A stretch of 56,710 nucleotides of DNA from a bacterium (GCA_029012425.1 JAQXMB010000112.1:1-56710); one strand, 5' to 3'. Shown: positions 34,696-44,919, numbered from the stretch's first letter. Numbers and translations: made by a program. Notes: generated by a model from the sequence alone, not told the origin.

Positions 34696-37023
34696 ATGTT
34701 GACAATTACAGCACCAATAGAATTAAAGTGTAAAACATCCGACAATTCCATGCATGAGGGCTTTTATCATCGAATTACCGATCCGTATTCGATGATGACG
34801 AGCAAGCTGACCCCGGAAGATTTGTTGCATGTTGTTTCCACCCCGCCGGAGTATTATTTTGGCGGCGAAGAGGAAATAAACTTTTTCCGGCAGACAAATG
34901 TGAGCACACATCAGGAAAACAAACTGGAGGTCATCAACAACCTTGTTAACCGTATTGCAGTCAGTGAATCAGCACAGCTTACCTATCAGGACCGTGTATA
35001 TATCACAGATATTCTGCAAAAAATCGGAATTCATAATGTAAGTGAATTTATGAAGCAGGTTCGCCTGATAAAGGAAGAGCAGAATCAGACGAACCGGCTG
35101 ATCAATCTGTATTGGAACTATGCAGGAGAACTCAAACAGCTGGTGGAAGACTACCGAAGCACTCAGGTGGTGGATCAGCACAAGGAGACATACGAACAGC
35201 AGACCGACACACTGCATTTGCATGAGGATATCCTTAACCGTCTACAAACCGCGGCAATTTATCAGACCGTGCAGAACTTTAACGGTAACAGTTCCGGGGA
35301 TTATCGTATTACAAATACACAGTTGAAGCTGTCAGAGCAGTATGGCTTTGCCCAGCAGATTTTATTACAGAAGCTGAAAAATGAAGTGCGGGGAGAAGCG
35401 GCACCGCTTATTTTCCGGCATGAGAATTATTATGAAAATCAGCAATTATCCGAGGAAGAGATCACGGAACAGAAGGTGCTCACGCAGGTGAGCTCGGCAG
35501 TGCTTTTAGATATGGTCAATAATGTGTACCGCAGTCAAAATGAACAGTATCGCACTGCAAACGACAACTGGTATCATATGGAACAGGCATTTTATCAGAA
35601 TGCGGAAAATACCATGCAGCGTTTTGAAAACCACATGAGTAACCGTTACCAGACCAATGTGACGAGTGCACAGGTTTCTTTGAACCGGCAACAGGAGCTT
35701 ATCAATCAGGAGATAGACATCTTAAACCGGCTGTTTGAACAGCGGGATTCCGACTTGTACCAGACGGTCAATGAACTGTTGTATCAGGATATTACAAGCA
35801 GCAGGCTTGTAAACCGGATGCATGCGCAGACGGATGAATTGCAGCTTACCAATGTCGAAAATCGTGCGGGTGATTTCTCGCAGGAGAACTATTTTTCCGC
35901 GAACGATTTGCAGATTCATCAGCAAAATCAGCAGATATTCAACCAGAATCGTTCTACGGTTGAAAATGAGCAGACGCAGATACAGAACAAATATCAAAAA
36001 ACCGTAGAGAATATCAGAGAAAATATTGAGCGTACGGCTGCGCGCTCGCAGGAGGAGTTCACGGAGAAAAAACGGGCAGCACAGCAGCAGGAAGAAGCAA
36101 AACGCTCCGTAACACAAATCAATGTGGATGCGTCGGAGCAGAATGTGTATGAGGATAACAACACATTTGAACAGACGCAGTATATTGACCAAAGAGATCT
36201 CTCATCCGTGGAACAGGAGCTCTCGCGCATCAACCGGCAGAATATCAACAATCAGAGCAAATATATCCGGATGATGGAAGGCATCCGGGAGTCACTCGAG
36301 CATCCGAAGGAGACGCGAAGTCCCGAGCAGATGCGAAGAGAGGGGCTGATGGCGTTGGAACATCCGACCGAGCTCTTAGAGAAGCTTCGCGCGGAGGGGC
36401 AGCAGCAACAGGAAGAGCAGCAGATGAAGCTTTCTCATGTGATGAACCTGTTGCCGGAACAGACGAGAGAGGTCTATGAGATTGTGCGCGAGTATCTCGA
36501 GGCACCTGCGCAGGTGCTCCGGCAAATGCAGAATGTCACCGATGATGTGGGTGTGCTCATCCGGGATATCAATCAGACAAATCTGATAGAAGAGCAGACA
36601 AAGCTCGTACATAAGAGCCGGGAACAGCTGCATGATAAGACGATGGAAGTCATAGAACGTTGGAATGAAAAGCAGCCGGTGGAACCGCAAAAGAAACAGG
36701 TTTACGAGGAGAAGCATGCGGATGTGACAATGGTGCATCGCAGTCAGGAGCATCAGTTAAATGAGGAAGAAATCCGGCAGATGATTGAGCAGAACCGGTT
36801 ACAGAATCGGACTGTTCACACACAAAATGAGACAATTACCAATATCGACACGACGCAGCGGCAGTTTACGAATATCAATACGCAGCAGCTCGTTGAGCAG
36901 ACAGAAAATGTAAGTGAGCTTGTCCATCAGAGTGTTCAGCGGGAGCTTGGAGCACTGTCAGAGAAGATTTATCATAAATTAGAAAAGCGCCTGGAGACAG
37001 AAAAGCGCAGACGCGGTTATTAG
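34696..37023 (+). CDS. 775-aa Gln/Asn/Glu-rich coiled-coil protein (tape-measure or cargo candidate)
   Basis: Not recognised by family. No signal peptide or membrane segment. A short mixed N-terminus (~1-90, with LTPEDLLHVVSTPPEYYFGG) is followed by nearly continuous charged helices rich in Gln, Asn and Glu to the C-terminal KLEKRLETEKRRRGY. It lies between the tube-initiator and the baseplate hub genes. Afp/PVC have a tape-measure protein, and no other long helical candidate exists in the particle operon, so it may set tube length. If fully helical at 1.5 angstrom per residue the maximum span is ~115 nm. Alternatives are a sheath-attachment protein or a tube-loaded cargo. Confidence 0.6.
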   Translation: MLTITAPIELKCKTSDNSMHEGFYHRITDPYSMMTSKLTPEDLLHVVSTPPEYYFGGEEEINFFRQTNVSTHQENKLEVINNLVNRIAVSESAQLTYQDRVYITDILQKIGIHNVSEFMKQVRLIKEEQNQTNRLINLYWNYAGELKQLVEDYRSTQVVDQHKETYEQQTDTLHLHEDILNRLQTAAIYQTVQNFNGNSSGDYRITNTQLKLSEQYGFAQQILLQKLKNEVRGEAAPLIFRHENYYENQQLSEEEITEQKVLTQVSSAVLLDMVNNVYRSQNEQYRTANDNWYHMEQAFYQNAENTMQRFENHMSNRYQTNVTSAQVSLNRQQELINQEIDILNRLFEQRDSDLYQTVNELLYQDITSSRLVNRMHAQTDELQLTNVENRAGDFSQENYFSANDLQIHQQNQQIFNQNRSTVENEQTQIQNKYQKTVENIRENIERTAARSQEEFTEKKRAAQQQEEAKRSVTQINVDASEQNVYEDNNTFEQTQYIDQRDLSSVEQELSRINRQNINNQSKYIRMMEGIRESLEHPKETRSPEQMRREGLMALEHPTELLEKLRAEGQQQQEEQQMKLSHVMNLLPEQTREVYEIVREYLEAPAQVLRQMQNVTDDVGVLIRDINQTNLIEEQTKLVHKSREQLHDKTMEVIERWNEKQPVEPQKKQVYEEKHADVTMVHRSQEHQLNEEEIRQMIEQNRLQNRTVHTQNETITNIDTTQRQFTNINTQQLVEQTENVSELVHQSVQRELGALSEKIYHKLEKRLETEKRRRGY

Positions 37024-37046
37024 AACAGGCATAGGAAGGGTGAAAC

Positions 37047-37901
37047 ATGGGATTAGGTACAAATTTGTTAGGTGATATAAAAAAGACCGCCAATCAGATA
37101 ACCGGAAATATTCCAAAGGCGATCATATGTGTGCCTGATATCAGCAAGGACAAAGACCTGACGGTAGAAAAGGCAATCAAACAGACCGATGCCCTGCGCA
37201 AAGATCTGATTGAAGAGGGTGACGGACAGGGAGTCATGAGTTCATTCCGGAGTCTGACCGGAAGAGGAACAACCAAGAAGATTGAGGACAGCGGATATCT
37301 CGCATTAGAGGTCCAGTATAATCCGTCCAGCATCTACTTAGAGACCGTTGCAGGAACACAGAAGAATTTCACTGCAGGAAATATGGGCGATGCAAGCACG
37401 AATCAGCTCCGGCAGAATGTAGAGCCGGTATCTACAACGATGTCGGTGGAGCTTCTGTTCGATGATGTGAATGTGCAGGATTCATTTATGATCTCGAACC
37501 TTGCGCCCAATATCGGCAATGCGCTTGCAGCCGGCATGGATATCGTAACATCCATCAGGGGTGGTTATTCCGTAAAACCGCAGATGGATGGAATTATGTC
37601 ACTGCTTACAAGAGATTACACGAGACATATCATGTTCTTTTGGGCGAAGATGTGTTTTCAGGGTGAGCTGTCGAGTGTGAGCTCGCATTACACGATGTTT
37701 AATACATCGGGCAATCCGGTGCGCGGAACGATTCGGATGACGATTCGCCAGTCGGAAGACCCGGCAGCAAAGTATGAGAACACTTATTGGAAAAAAGCAT
37801 TTTCGAAGGCGTTCGGCGACTCCGGTATGGAAAAATTCACAAAAGCCGGAAATGTCGGAGCATCGTTTGTGAATAATTCCGTATTGAACCTGAATTTGTA
37901 G
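37047..37901 (+). CDS. CIS_tube-type baseplate protein 1
   Basis: A 284-aa protein of the contractile injection system tube/LysM-baseplate family. The diagnostic block is LEVQYNPSSIYLETVAGTQ (in homologues VQFNPSEL), then TTMSVELLFDDVNVQDSFM, LTRDYTRHIMFFWAKMCFQG and FNTSGNPVRGTIRMTI. These proteins form the collar linking tube, hub and wedge. No C-terminal LysM domain is present. It is paralogous to the next gene (26 bp downstream). Confidence 0.8.
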   Translation: MGLGTNLLGDIKKTANQITGNIPKAIICVPDISKDKDLTVEKAIKQTDALRKDLIEEGDGQGVMSSFRSLTGRGTTKKIEDSGYLALEVQYNPSSIYLETVAGTQKNFTAGNMGDASTNQLRQNVEPVSTTMSVELLFDDVNVQDSFMISNLAPNIGNALAAGMDIVTSIRGGYSVKPQMDGIMSLLTRDYTRHIMFFWAKMCFQGELSSVSSHYTMFNTSGNPVRGTIRMTIRQSEDPAAKYENTYWKKAFSKAFGDSGMEKFTKAGNVGASFVNNSVLNLNL

Positions 37902-37927
37902 CATAGATGAAGGAATAGGATGAAGAA

Positions 37928-38812
37928 ATGGGAATCTCCAATTTTTTTGTAAATGAAAAGGCAATTATAGAAGTATTCGATTTACGCCAGATTGAAGAGT
38001 CTGCGCTCGGAAAACTGCCGGGCTCCAATGGAAAGTTTGCAACCTCGAGCGTATATGATGTCAATGCCGCAGACAATGTATTAGGAAGTTTGTCCGGCAA
38101 TCAGCTTGATGAGTTTGACAGAATCGGCTCCATGAAATTTTTTGATGACAATCAGGAGGAACGGTTTTTTCAGAGCTTTAAAGGAATCAATTTTGACGCG
38201 ATGAAAAAGCAGTTTGAGGTGCAGTTTAATCCAAGCGATCTGCAGATTGAGGGCTATGGCGGAGGTCGTGTCGCAACGACTGCCTATAATAATCCGGATG
38301 ATAAGTCAAAGGAGTCCTCTTCCAATATCATGATGATGCCAATGCCGGTGTATATCAAGATGAGTGTCAAATTGCTGTTTGACCGCATGGATCCGAGTGA
38401 CAGCTTTTTAAGTGAAAAAACGAATATTGCAGCATCCGAAATGACGCGGTTTGTTGCAAAAAATGCAGTCCGGTCATTCAAAAAAAGCACGAAGTTGACT
38501 GTGCAGCAGGAGGTAGAGGGATTGATTGCGGCACTGCGTTCACCCTATACACGCTGTATTACCTTCAACTGGGGAGATATGAGCTATGAGGGAATACTAA
38601 ACCGTGTTGCGTCCCAGTACACCATGTTCAACAGTGCCGGCGAGCCGGTGCGCGCAGTGGTTCAGCTCTCGCTCATCTGCGCAGATGAGGGTGTAAATGC
38701 ACACAGCTTAGGAAGCTGGCAGGCAGCCTATGACGAGGCATTCGGTGCTGGCAGCAACAGCCTGGTAAGCGCCGGACAGAGGGTTGGAAGCATATTTAAT
38801 ATCGGTAAGTAA
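37928..38812 (+). CDS. CIS_tube-type baseplate protein 2
   Basis: A 294-aa paralogue of the previous protein: FEVQFNPSDLQIEGYGGGRV, YIKMSVKLLFDRMDPSDSF, LRSPYTRCITFNWGDMSYEG, FNSAGEPVRAVVQLSL. The first ~90 residues differ, with an Asn/Ser-rich stretch. Two such proteins in a row suggests a hetero-oligomeric collar. No LysM domain. Small gap to the hub gene. Confidence 0.8.
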   Translation: MGISNFFVNEKAIIEVFDLRQIEESALGKLPGSNGKFATSSVYDVNAADNVLGSLSGNQLDEFDRIGSMKFFDDNQEERFFQSFKGINFDAMKKQFEVQFNPSDLQIEGYGGGRVATTAYNNPDDKSKESSSNIMMMPMPVYIKMSVKLLFDRMDPSDSFLSEKTNIAASEMTRFVAKNAVRSFKKSTKLTVQQEVEGLIAALRSPYTRCITFNWGDMSYEGILNRVASQYTMFNSAGEPVRAVVQLSLICADEGVNAHSLGSWQAAYDEAFGAGSNSLVSAGQRVGSIFNIGK

Positions 38813-38850
38813 CAGACAGATTTAAGAATCTGTATGAGAAGGAAGTAATT

Positions 38851-40485
38851 ATGGCAGCACAGATTGCGTTTGAAAACCTGAAAAAAGAATATGATAATTT
38901 CCGAAATCCGGTCGTGATTGTCTCCGTGGAAGACAAAGAGATTGATAAGTCAAAGACAGGACTGATGATTGGTGACCTCGATATTGAGAGCACGAGCGGA
39001 TTTGAGGCAGGCATTGCTTCGTTTGTGATTTACGGAGCATACAATACCAATACCTGTGCCTTTGAATATAAGCGGGTAAAAAAGTATATCATGCTCGGAG
39101 CGCAGGTATCGATATGTATCGGCTATGGCTCCTCTGTAAAGGAGGTATTCTGCGGATTTATCTCACATGTAAATTTCTTCTTTCAGGAGGGAGAAAACCC
39201 GGGCATCCGTGTCAGCTGCATGGATATCAAGGGTATTATGATGGCGAACTGCTATTCAAAGCAGCTGATGGCAATGAACTATTCCGAGGGTGTGAAGGAA
39301 ATTTTTAATTCCGAGACCTACACCGAGATGAAGACCCGGGGCGTATTTAAAAGTCTCGACATCTCAGATACGCCGGATAAGGAGGATCTTGCATCCGGAC
39401 TGCTCGGTTCGGTTGCAGATGCAGCAGGTGTCGGAGATCTCGCCGATACTGCGATGGATGCAGCCTCTGCTGCATCAGGAAGTGCAGCAGGGGAGCTTGC
39501 AGATTCTCTGACCGGAGGAGCAGTCAGCTCCGTGACCAATACAGCGTCACAGGTTGGCAGTGCGGTCGATGCAGCGAAAAATGCGGCAGATACTGCAACA
39601 GATGCGGCAAATGCAGCAAAAAATGCTTCCGCACAGCTGAGCCAGGCTGCCGGTAACATACCCGGTGTCGGAGGTGTTGCAGTCCCCGGAGTACCCGGTA
39701 CAGCAACAGATAAGACGGTTGAGATGGTTGCCGAGAGCGATTACGAGTTTGTTGTAAAAGCTGCAAAAAAATACAATTTTGATTTCTTTGTCAGTGCAGG
39801 AAATGTGTATTTCCGTAAAGCAAAGGAGTTCAAGGATGTGCTGATTGAACTCTCTCCTGCAACCGGCATGAGGAATGTGGATGTAGAATACAATGTGACC
39901 GGACAGGTCAGCAAAGTGGAGGTACGAAGTACGAATGTCGGAAAGGCAGAGCAGATTGCCGGATCCGTAAAAATAAGTAATAAGCTGTCCAAGGGAAGAT
40001 ATGCGTCCAAGCTGGTGAAGGACGCATCCGTAGTTTATATTGATCCGACAGCCGACAGCAAAAAAGAAGCCGGTTATCGTGCAGCATATCTCGCAGAGGA
40101 CATCGCATACCGTTATGGAACGCTTGAAGCAGAATTCATAGGAATTCCGGATCTTGTAGTCGGACGCTATGTGAAGCTGGTGAATATGGGGGATCCGGTC
40201 AACAATTTGTTTTATATTGTGAGTGTCAGACATATTCTAAACAGTGAAATGGGATTTGTCACAAGAATATCAGCAAAGGCAGCAGGGCTTGGAGGCTCTT
40301 ATTCTGCCGGAAGTGGCGGAGGACTGCTTGGCGGTGCACTGGGTGCGCTTGGCGATGTCATGGATACTGTGGACAGTGCAATGGATACGATTGATTCGGC
40401 TATGGATGCGGTCGATGATGCAATGGATCAGTTAGATGATCTGACCGGTGGTGTCGGCGGAGATATAATAGGACAGATCCTGTAG
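38851..40485 (+). CDS. gpD-like baseplate hub protein with Ala-rich insertion
   Basis: A 544-aa hub of the phage late control D/VgrG N-terminal type: early strands NPVVIVSVEDKEIDKSKTGL, DLDIESTSGFEAGIASFVIY, VKEVFCGFISHVNFFF, then FVVKAAKKYNFDFFVSAGNV-YFRKAKE and a final receptor-fold half (VGRYVKLVNMGDPVNNLFYI). Between the halves (~177-289) sits an Ala/Gly/Ser/Asp-rich insertion, and the last ~75 residues are a Gly-rich stretch plus a D-x-x-x-(S/D)-A-M heptad-like tail. Typical hubs of this type are ~350-400 aa. The hub sits on the spike encoded next. Confidence 0.85.
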   Translation: MAAQIAFENLKKEYDNFRNPVVIVSVEDKEIDKSKTGLMIGDLDIESTSGFEAGIASFVIYGAYNTNTCAFEYKRVKKYIMLGAQVSICIGYGSSVKEVFCGFISHVNFFFQEGENPGIRVSCMDIKGIMMANCYSKQLMAMNYSEGVKEIFNSETYTEMKTRGVFKSLDISDTPDKEDLASGLLGSVADAAGVGDLADTAMDAASAASGSAAGELADSLTGGAVSSVTNTASQVGSAVDAAKNAADTATDAANAAKNASAQLSQAAGNIPGVGGVAVPGVPGTATDKTVEMVAESDYEFVVKAAKKYNFDFFVSAGNVYFRKAKEFKDVLIELSPATGMRNVDVEYNVTGQVSKVEVRSTNVGKAEQIAGSVKISNKLSKGRYASKLVKDASVVYIDPTADSKKEAGYRAAYLAEDIAYRYGTLEAEFIGIPDLVVGRYVKLVNMGDPVNNLFYIVSVRHILNSEMGFVTRISAKAAGLGGSYSAGSGGGLLGGALGALGDVMDTVDSAMDTIDSAMDAVDDAMDQLDDLTGGVGGDIIGQIL

Positions 40486-40561
40486 CCAGTCAGCGTGACA
40501 CTTTGCAACCGTCTGGAACAGCTACGATACTTTTTGAACAGACCCGGAGGAATGACAGAAC

Positions 40562-41380
40562 ATGGGATTATTTGACATTATTGATGATATTGCGGAAAAA
40601 CAGACGACAAAGACAGAAACCGGAGATAACCGTGTGCTCGGCGTGGTTGTTGGTACGGTTGTGCAAAACTATGATGTGACAATGCCCGGCAGATTATGTG
40701 TGTCCGTGCCGTCAAGAGATGAGGGTAACCAGCTGCGCTGGGCAAGATTGGCAATGCCGTATGCCGGATCAGAATGGGGTATCTATTTTATGCCGGAGGT
40801 CGGTGATCAGGTACTTGTCGCATTTGAACAGGGAAACATCGAAAGACCGTATGTGATAGGATGTGTGTCAAAAGCAGCGGATAAGTTTTTGAATAAGACG
40901 GCGAATATGATCAATTCGAACAAAAGGATTGTGACACATAACGGCAATGCAATTGAATTCGAAGACAATCCGGGGGAGGGCGCTTCGGATAAAATAACAA
41001 TCCGCACAGCCGGAAAGACGCTTGGGACAGAGCACAGTATTACAATGGATAATGCGAAGCACAGAATCACGATCACGGATCCGAACGGAACAAACAAGAT
41101 TCATATGGATACGATGAGTGGACAGATGGAAATCGTTGCGGCGACCAAGCTGACGATCAAGGTAGGAGAGACCATTGAGCTTACCATGAACGGAGCCAGC
41201 GGCGTGACAGAATTGCAGACGAAGGATTTTCGTGTCAATGCGTTGAACGGTATTAAGCAGGAAGCAGTAAAGTCCTTAACAATCAGCGGCGGAACGACCA
41301 AGCTTGAGGGTACAGCTAAGGTTACGGTTGCAAGCAACGGACCTGCCACGGTAGAAGGAAAGCCGATAAAGATCGGATAG
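40562..41380 (+). CDS. gp5/VgrG-like spike protein (phage baseplate V)
   Basis: A 272-aa protein. Residues ~28-108 are the OB-fold of phage_base_V: VLGVVVGTVVQNYDVTMPGR, LRWARLAMPYAGSEWGIYFM, PEVGDQVLVAFEQGNIERPY-VIGCV. Residues ~120-272 are repeated short beta strands rich in Gly and Thr (HSITMDNAKHRITITDPNGT, TKLTIKVGETIELTMNG), the triple-stranded beta-helix of the needle. GGAGG precedes ATG 40562. In Afp/PVC the hub and spike are one protein (Pvc8-type); here they are separate genes 76 bp apart. Confidence 0.88.
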   Translation: MGLFDIIDDIAEKQTTKTETGDNRVLGVVVGTVVQNYDVTMPGRLCVSVPSRDEGNQLRWARLAMPYAGSEWGIYFMPEVGDQVLVAFEQGNIERPYVIGCVSKAADKFLNKTANMINSNKRIVTHNGNAIEFEDNPGEGASDKITIRTAGKTLGTEHSITMDNAKHRITITDPNGTNKIHMDTMSGQMEIVAATKLTIKVGETIELTMNGASGVTELQTKDFRVNALNGIKQEAVKSLTISGGTTKLEGTAKVTVASNGPATVEGKPIKIG

Positions 41381-41402
41381 ACGGCAGAAAGGAGTATCTG
41401 AT

Positions 41403-41861
41403 ATGCCAAATAAAAAATTTCTTGGAAGCGGAATGAAATTTCCACCGCAGATCAATGCAGCAACCGGAAGGTTTATGGTCTCGGCTGCAGAACAGAGTGT
41501 GAAGGAATCGATTTATCTGATCTTGATGACCCAGAGAACAGAGCGCTTTGCCAGACCGGGGTTTGGCAGCAATCTCATGTCGTATACTTTTATGGATACA
41601 AGTATCACCGCATTGAATATGATGAAGCGCGATCTCGCTGAACAGATATTGACACAAGAGCCGCGGGTGAGCGATGTAGAGATTTCAACAGACACGCAGA
41701 CAAAAGACGGATGTCTGATTGTAACGATTGAATATGTCGTGAGTGAGACGAATCAGAGAGATAATCTTGTATTTCCATTTTATTTAAATGCAGAGGTAGA
41801 GGAAGAAGCGTATGAGCCGGAGCAATATGAAACAGAACAATATGACAGCGAGCGCGAATAA
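41403..41861 (+). CDS. gp25-like baseplate wedge protein
   Basis: A 152-aa protein of the gp25/TssE family. FLGSGMKFPP opens it, SAAEQSVKESIYLILMTQRT and ERFARPGFGSNLMSY follow, and QEPRVSDVEI contains the conserved EPR triad that latches onto baseplate J/gp6. The C-terminus (EEEAYEPEQYETEQYDSERE) is a Glu/Tyr/Gln-rich acidic extension. The gene overlaps the next by 50 bp in another frame. Confidence 0.9.
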   Translation: MPNKKFLGSGMKFPPQINAATGRFMVSAAEQSVKESIYLILMTQRTERFARPGFGSNLMSYTFMDTSITALNMMKRDLAEQILTQEPRVSDVEISTDTQTKDGCLIVTIEYVVSETNQRDNLVFPFYLNAEVEEEAYEPEQYETEQYDSERE

Positions 41862-44800
41862 CATTCAAAATCAGATTGATTTAAGAACTGCAGATGATAT
41901 TGAAGCGCAAATCGAAAAGCTTGCGAAGTCCTACACACCGGAGTGGAATTATTCAAAGGAACAGCCGGATATCGGTGTGACGATTGCCAAAATTTTTGCA
42001 GGACAAATGGGCGAGAACATTGCGATGTATAACGAGGTAATTGAGAAATATCACACAGAGTTTGTGAATATGCTTGATATTTCCCTGTTGCCTGCAAAAC
42101 CTGCAAGTGCGCTGGTATTGTTTGACCTTGTCAATGATACGGTTCCCGGTGTGGAAATTCCGCGCGGAACACAGCTGTTATCGCAGCCGGACGATGCGGA
42201 CGGACCGATTGTTTTTGAGACATCCAACAGTATTTATGTATCGAATGCGGTATTTTCAACGGCATTCATGACCAGAGGCAAAGAGGGCTATGTGATGCCG
42301 CTGCTCGGCAAATATGAGGTGCCGGAATTGTTTCCTCAGAGCAAGCCGGAGGATGAGCAGGTAGGAGATGTGCTCGCGTTTGATTTGGCGGAGCAGACGG
42401 CAGCGATGAAGATACAGCCGTTTCACCTTTTTGGAAAAGAGGCCAATATTTCGAAGAATGCGCTTCTGTTTTACCATGAGAGTGCGTTTGACACCGAGGA
42501 TAATCCGTTGTATGTGCATATTTCAGGGGATGAAAAGCTGCTTGAACAGATTCGGGCAGGGATTTACCGATTCAGCTATTACGGAGCTGGAAAGCTGCAG
42601 TCTTATGCACAGGTGCGTGCACTTTCGGATGGGGAGACCTTCTGTCTGATGAAGGATAAATCCGCACCTGCGGTAGATGTGCTTTCGATTGAAGGGCGGG
42701 AGTACCAGCTGATTGTGCTTGAAACAAAAGAGCCTGTCACAGAAAATTATGCGATTGATACCATTGAGTTTTCGTCAGAAGGAAAGCAGCAAGCACCGGA
42801 AGCGGTTAATAATGGAACAACCGATTTGGATGTACAGGAATTTGATTTGTTTTCAGACACACTTTCACTTTATCAGGAGTGCTACATCGGACATAATAAT
42901 TATTTTGCGAAATCGGGCGCGTTAGTGACGATTTCCTTTGATGTGACTTATCCGGAGCACCAGGTTGAATTAAGTAAGCGTCAGGAGCAGGACGATTTAA
43001 AAATAATTAAGCGAAAACCGAAAAATGTCTATACGGATATGCCCGCGGATGCCTATGCGGAGGAGATTTCCATTGAGTATTTCAACGGAATCGGCTGGAA
43101 GAAGCTAAATTGTACACAAGAGTGCAGGCAACTGTTTGCTCAGGCTAAGAAGGGCAGATATGAGTTGGAATTCCTATGTCCTTCGGACTGGGAGACAACA
43201 GCGAGCGGAGCATACGATGGCCGGGTGCTGCGTATTCAGCTGTTAAAGTCGGATAATTGTTATATGCGTCCGAGCATACATCATTATCCGCATTTGAAAG
43301 ACATGAAAATCTCATATTGCTATAAAAATCATTATGTAGAGCCGCAGAAGCTTGTGGCAGTAAACACGACAAGAAAGATTGACTGTACAAGGCTGCTCAA
43401 GGAGAAGCGCCCGTTTGTAGCCTTTGGTGTCGGACTCTACAGTGATGATGCATTGTATCTGGGATTCAAAAATCGCATGGATCGGGGACCGGTCAGCCTG
43501 TACTTTGATATTGCAAAGGGAAATCATTACGACGGTCTTCGCTGCAAATTTGAGTACAGCGTTCGTGGCGGCTTCCGCCAGATGAAGGTGGTTGATAACA
43601 CCTCGAATTTTACAAGAACCGGAACTGTTATCTTTATGCCACAGCCCGATACGGCTCCGATTTCGATTGAGAATAAGCAGATGTACTGGATTCGTATCAC
43701 AAGAAGCCGCGTTAAGCGTGAAGACGAACCGGAAGAGATGCTGCCGAAAATCAATGATATCCGGTTAAATGCGGTGCAGGTGGAGAATATTGTGACCGGA
43801 GCGGAAGCTGATTTTTATCTGGATGAGGTTCTGCCCAATATGTACTTTACACTTGGCGCAGATCATATCTTAGATGCAGATGTCTGGGTAAATGAGAAAA
43901 ATCGTCATTCGGTAAAACAGATGCAGGAGATGCTTCGCATGAATCCGGAGCAGGTGCGGGCTGAGTATGATATGCGGGGAGAAATCACGGCATTTTATGT
44001 AAAATGGGAAGAACTCGAGCGGCTTGACGATGAAACGCATGAGCGGGGATATCTGCTGGACCGTATGAACAATCGCCTGATTTTTGGCGACGGACTTCAT
44101 ATTGAAGTGCCTCGTGTGACGGACGATGTCGCATTCAAGGTGCGTGTCCGTTGCTGTGACGGAGCACTCGGCAATGTGGAAAAGGGTGAAATTAATGAGG
44201 CACATGCACAGTTTATGTTCTTAAATTCGGTCAGCAATCCGTTCAAGGCTTATGGCGGAAGCAATATGGAGACACTCGAGAGTGCGCTTTCCCGCGGAGC
44301 CAATATATTAAGATCAAGAAAACGCCTCGTTTCAATCAGTGATTATGAGCGGGAGATACTCGCATTTTCCGATACAATTGCGCAGGTGCGCTGCATTACC
44401 GGCAAGCGCATCGATGGGGCTGAGGATCCGGATGCAGTAACCTTTGTTGTACTGCTCAAGGATTATCGTTCCGGCAGCTACACTTTCCATATTCTGGCAA
44501 ACCAGTTGAAGGAGCATTTGATGGAATGCTGTGAGCTTACGATTTCACCGGAGCATATCCACATTGTGGAACCGATCTTCTTGGATGTGAGCGTAGATAT
44601 CTGGGCCAAGAGTGTACAGATGGAGGACAGCTTCGAGATTCAAGGCGAGCTGCAGAATTGTCTGAGGAAGTACCTTGATCCGGTGGAGAGCGAAAGCGGG
44701 GCCGGATGGAAAATCGGTGTCCTGCCGAAGGAAAATCAGCTGCTTATGAAATTGAATGTGCTCAAGAGCAAAGCAATCGTGCGTAGACTTTTGGTGATTG

Positions 44801-44919
44801 CACATTACACCGATTCGTCCGGCACACACGAAAAGGAGCTTGCCAAGGTGCAGGAGAATCCGTTTATGGTATGTCGCAGCGGATTACATCAGGTGCATTT
44901 GATTACAGATGAGCAGTAG
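41812..44919 (+). CDS. baseplate J-like protein 1 (gp6-type, 1035 aa)
   Basis: A large wedge protein. The N-terminus has IQNQIDLRTADDIEAQIEKL, SYTPEWNYSKEQPDIGVTIA and KPASALVLFDL. The C-terminal baseplate_J core (~750-1035) has FGDGLHIEVPRV, VSNPFKAYGGSNMETLESAL, SRGANILRSRKRLVSISDYE and FVVLLKDY. The long middle (~200-700) is beta-rich and typical of the larger CIS version. GAGGAAGAA just before ATG 41812 supports this start inside the gp25 gene. Confidence 0.88.
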   Translation: MSRSNMKQNNMTASANNIQNQIDLRTADDIEAQIEKLAKSYTPEWNYSKEQPDIGVTIAKIFAGQMGENIAMYNEVIEKYHTEFVNMLDISLLPAKPASALVLFDLVNDTVPGVEIPRGTQLLSQPDDADGPIVFETSNSIYVSNAVFSTAFMTRGKEGYVMPLLGKYEVPELFPQSKPEDEQVGDVLAFDLAEQTAAMKIQPFHLFGKEANISKNALLFYHESAFDTEDNPLYVHISGDEKLLEQIRAGIYRFSYYGAGKLQSYAQVRALSDGETFCLMKDKSAPAVDVLSIEGREYQLIVLETKEPVTENYAIDTIEFSSEGKQQAPEAVNNGTTDLDVQEFDLFSDTLSLYQECYIGHNNYFAKSGALVTISFDVTYPEHQVELSKRQEQDDLKIIKRKPKNVYTDMPADAYAEEISIEYFNGIGWKKLNCTQECRQLFAQAKKGRYELEFLCPSDWETTASGAYDGRVLRIQLLKSDNCYMRPSIHHYPHLKDMKISYCYKNHYVEPQKLVAVNTTRKIDCTRLLKEKRPFVAFGVGLYSDDALYLGFKNRMDRGPVSLYFDIAKGNHYDGLRCKFEYSVRGGFRQMKVVDNTSNFTRTGTVIFMPQPDTAPISIENKQMYWIRITRSRVKREDEPEEMLPKINDIRLNAVQVENIVTGAEADFYLDEVLPNMYFTLGADHILDADVWVNEKNRHSVKQMQEMLRMNPEQVRAEYDMRGEITAFYVKWEELERLDDETHERGYLLDRMNNRLIFGDGLHIEVPRVTDDVAFKVRVRCCDGALGNVEKGEINEAHAQFMFLNSVSNPFKAYGGSNMETLESALSRGANILRSRKRLVSISDYEREILAFSDTIAQVRCITGKRIDGAEDPDAVTFVVLLKDYRSGSYTFHILANQLKEHLMECCELTISPEHIHIVEPIFLDVSVDIWAKSVQMEDSFEIQGELQNCLRKYLDPVESESGAGWKIGVLPKENQLLMKLNVLKSKAIVRRLLVIAHYTDSSGTHEKELAKVQENPFMVCRSGLHQVHLITDEQ

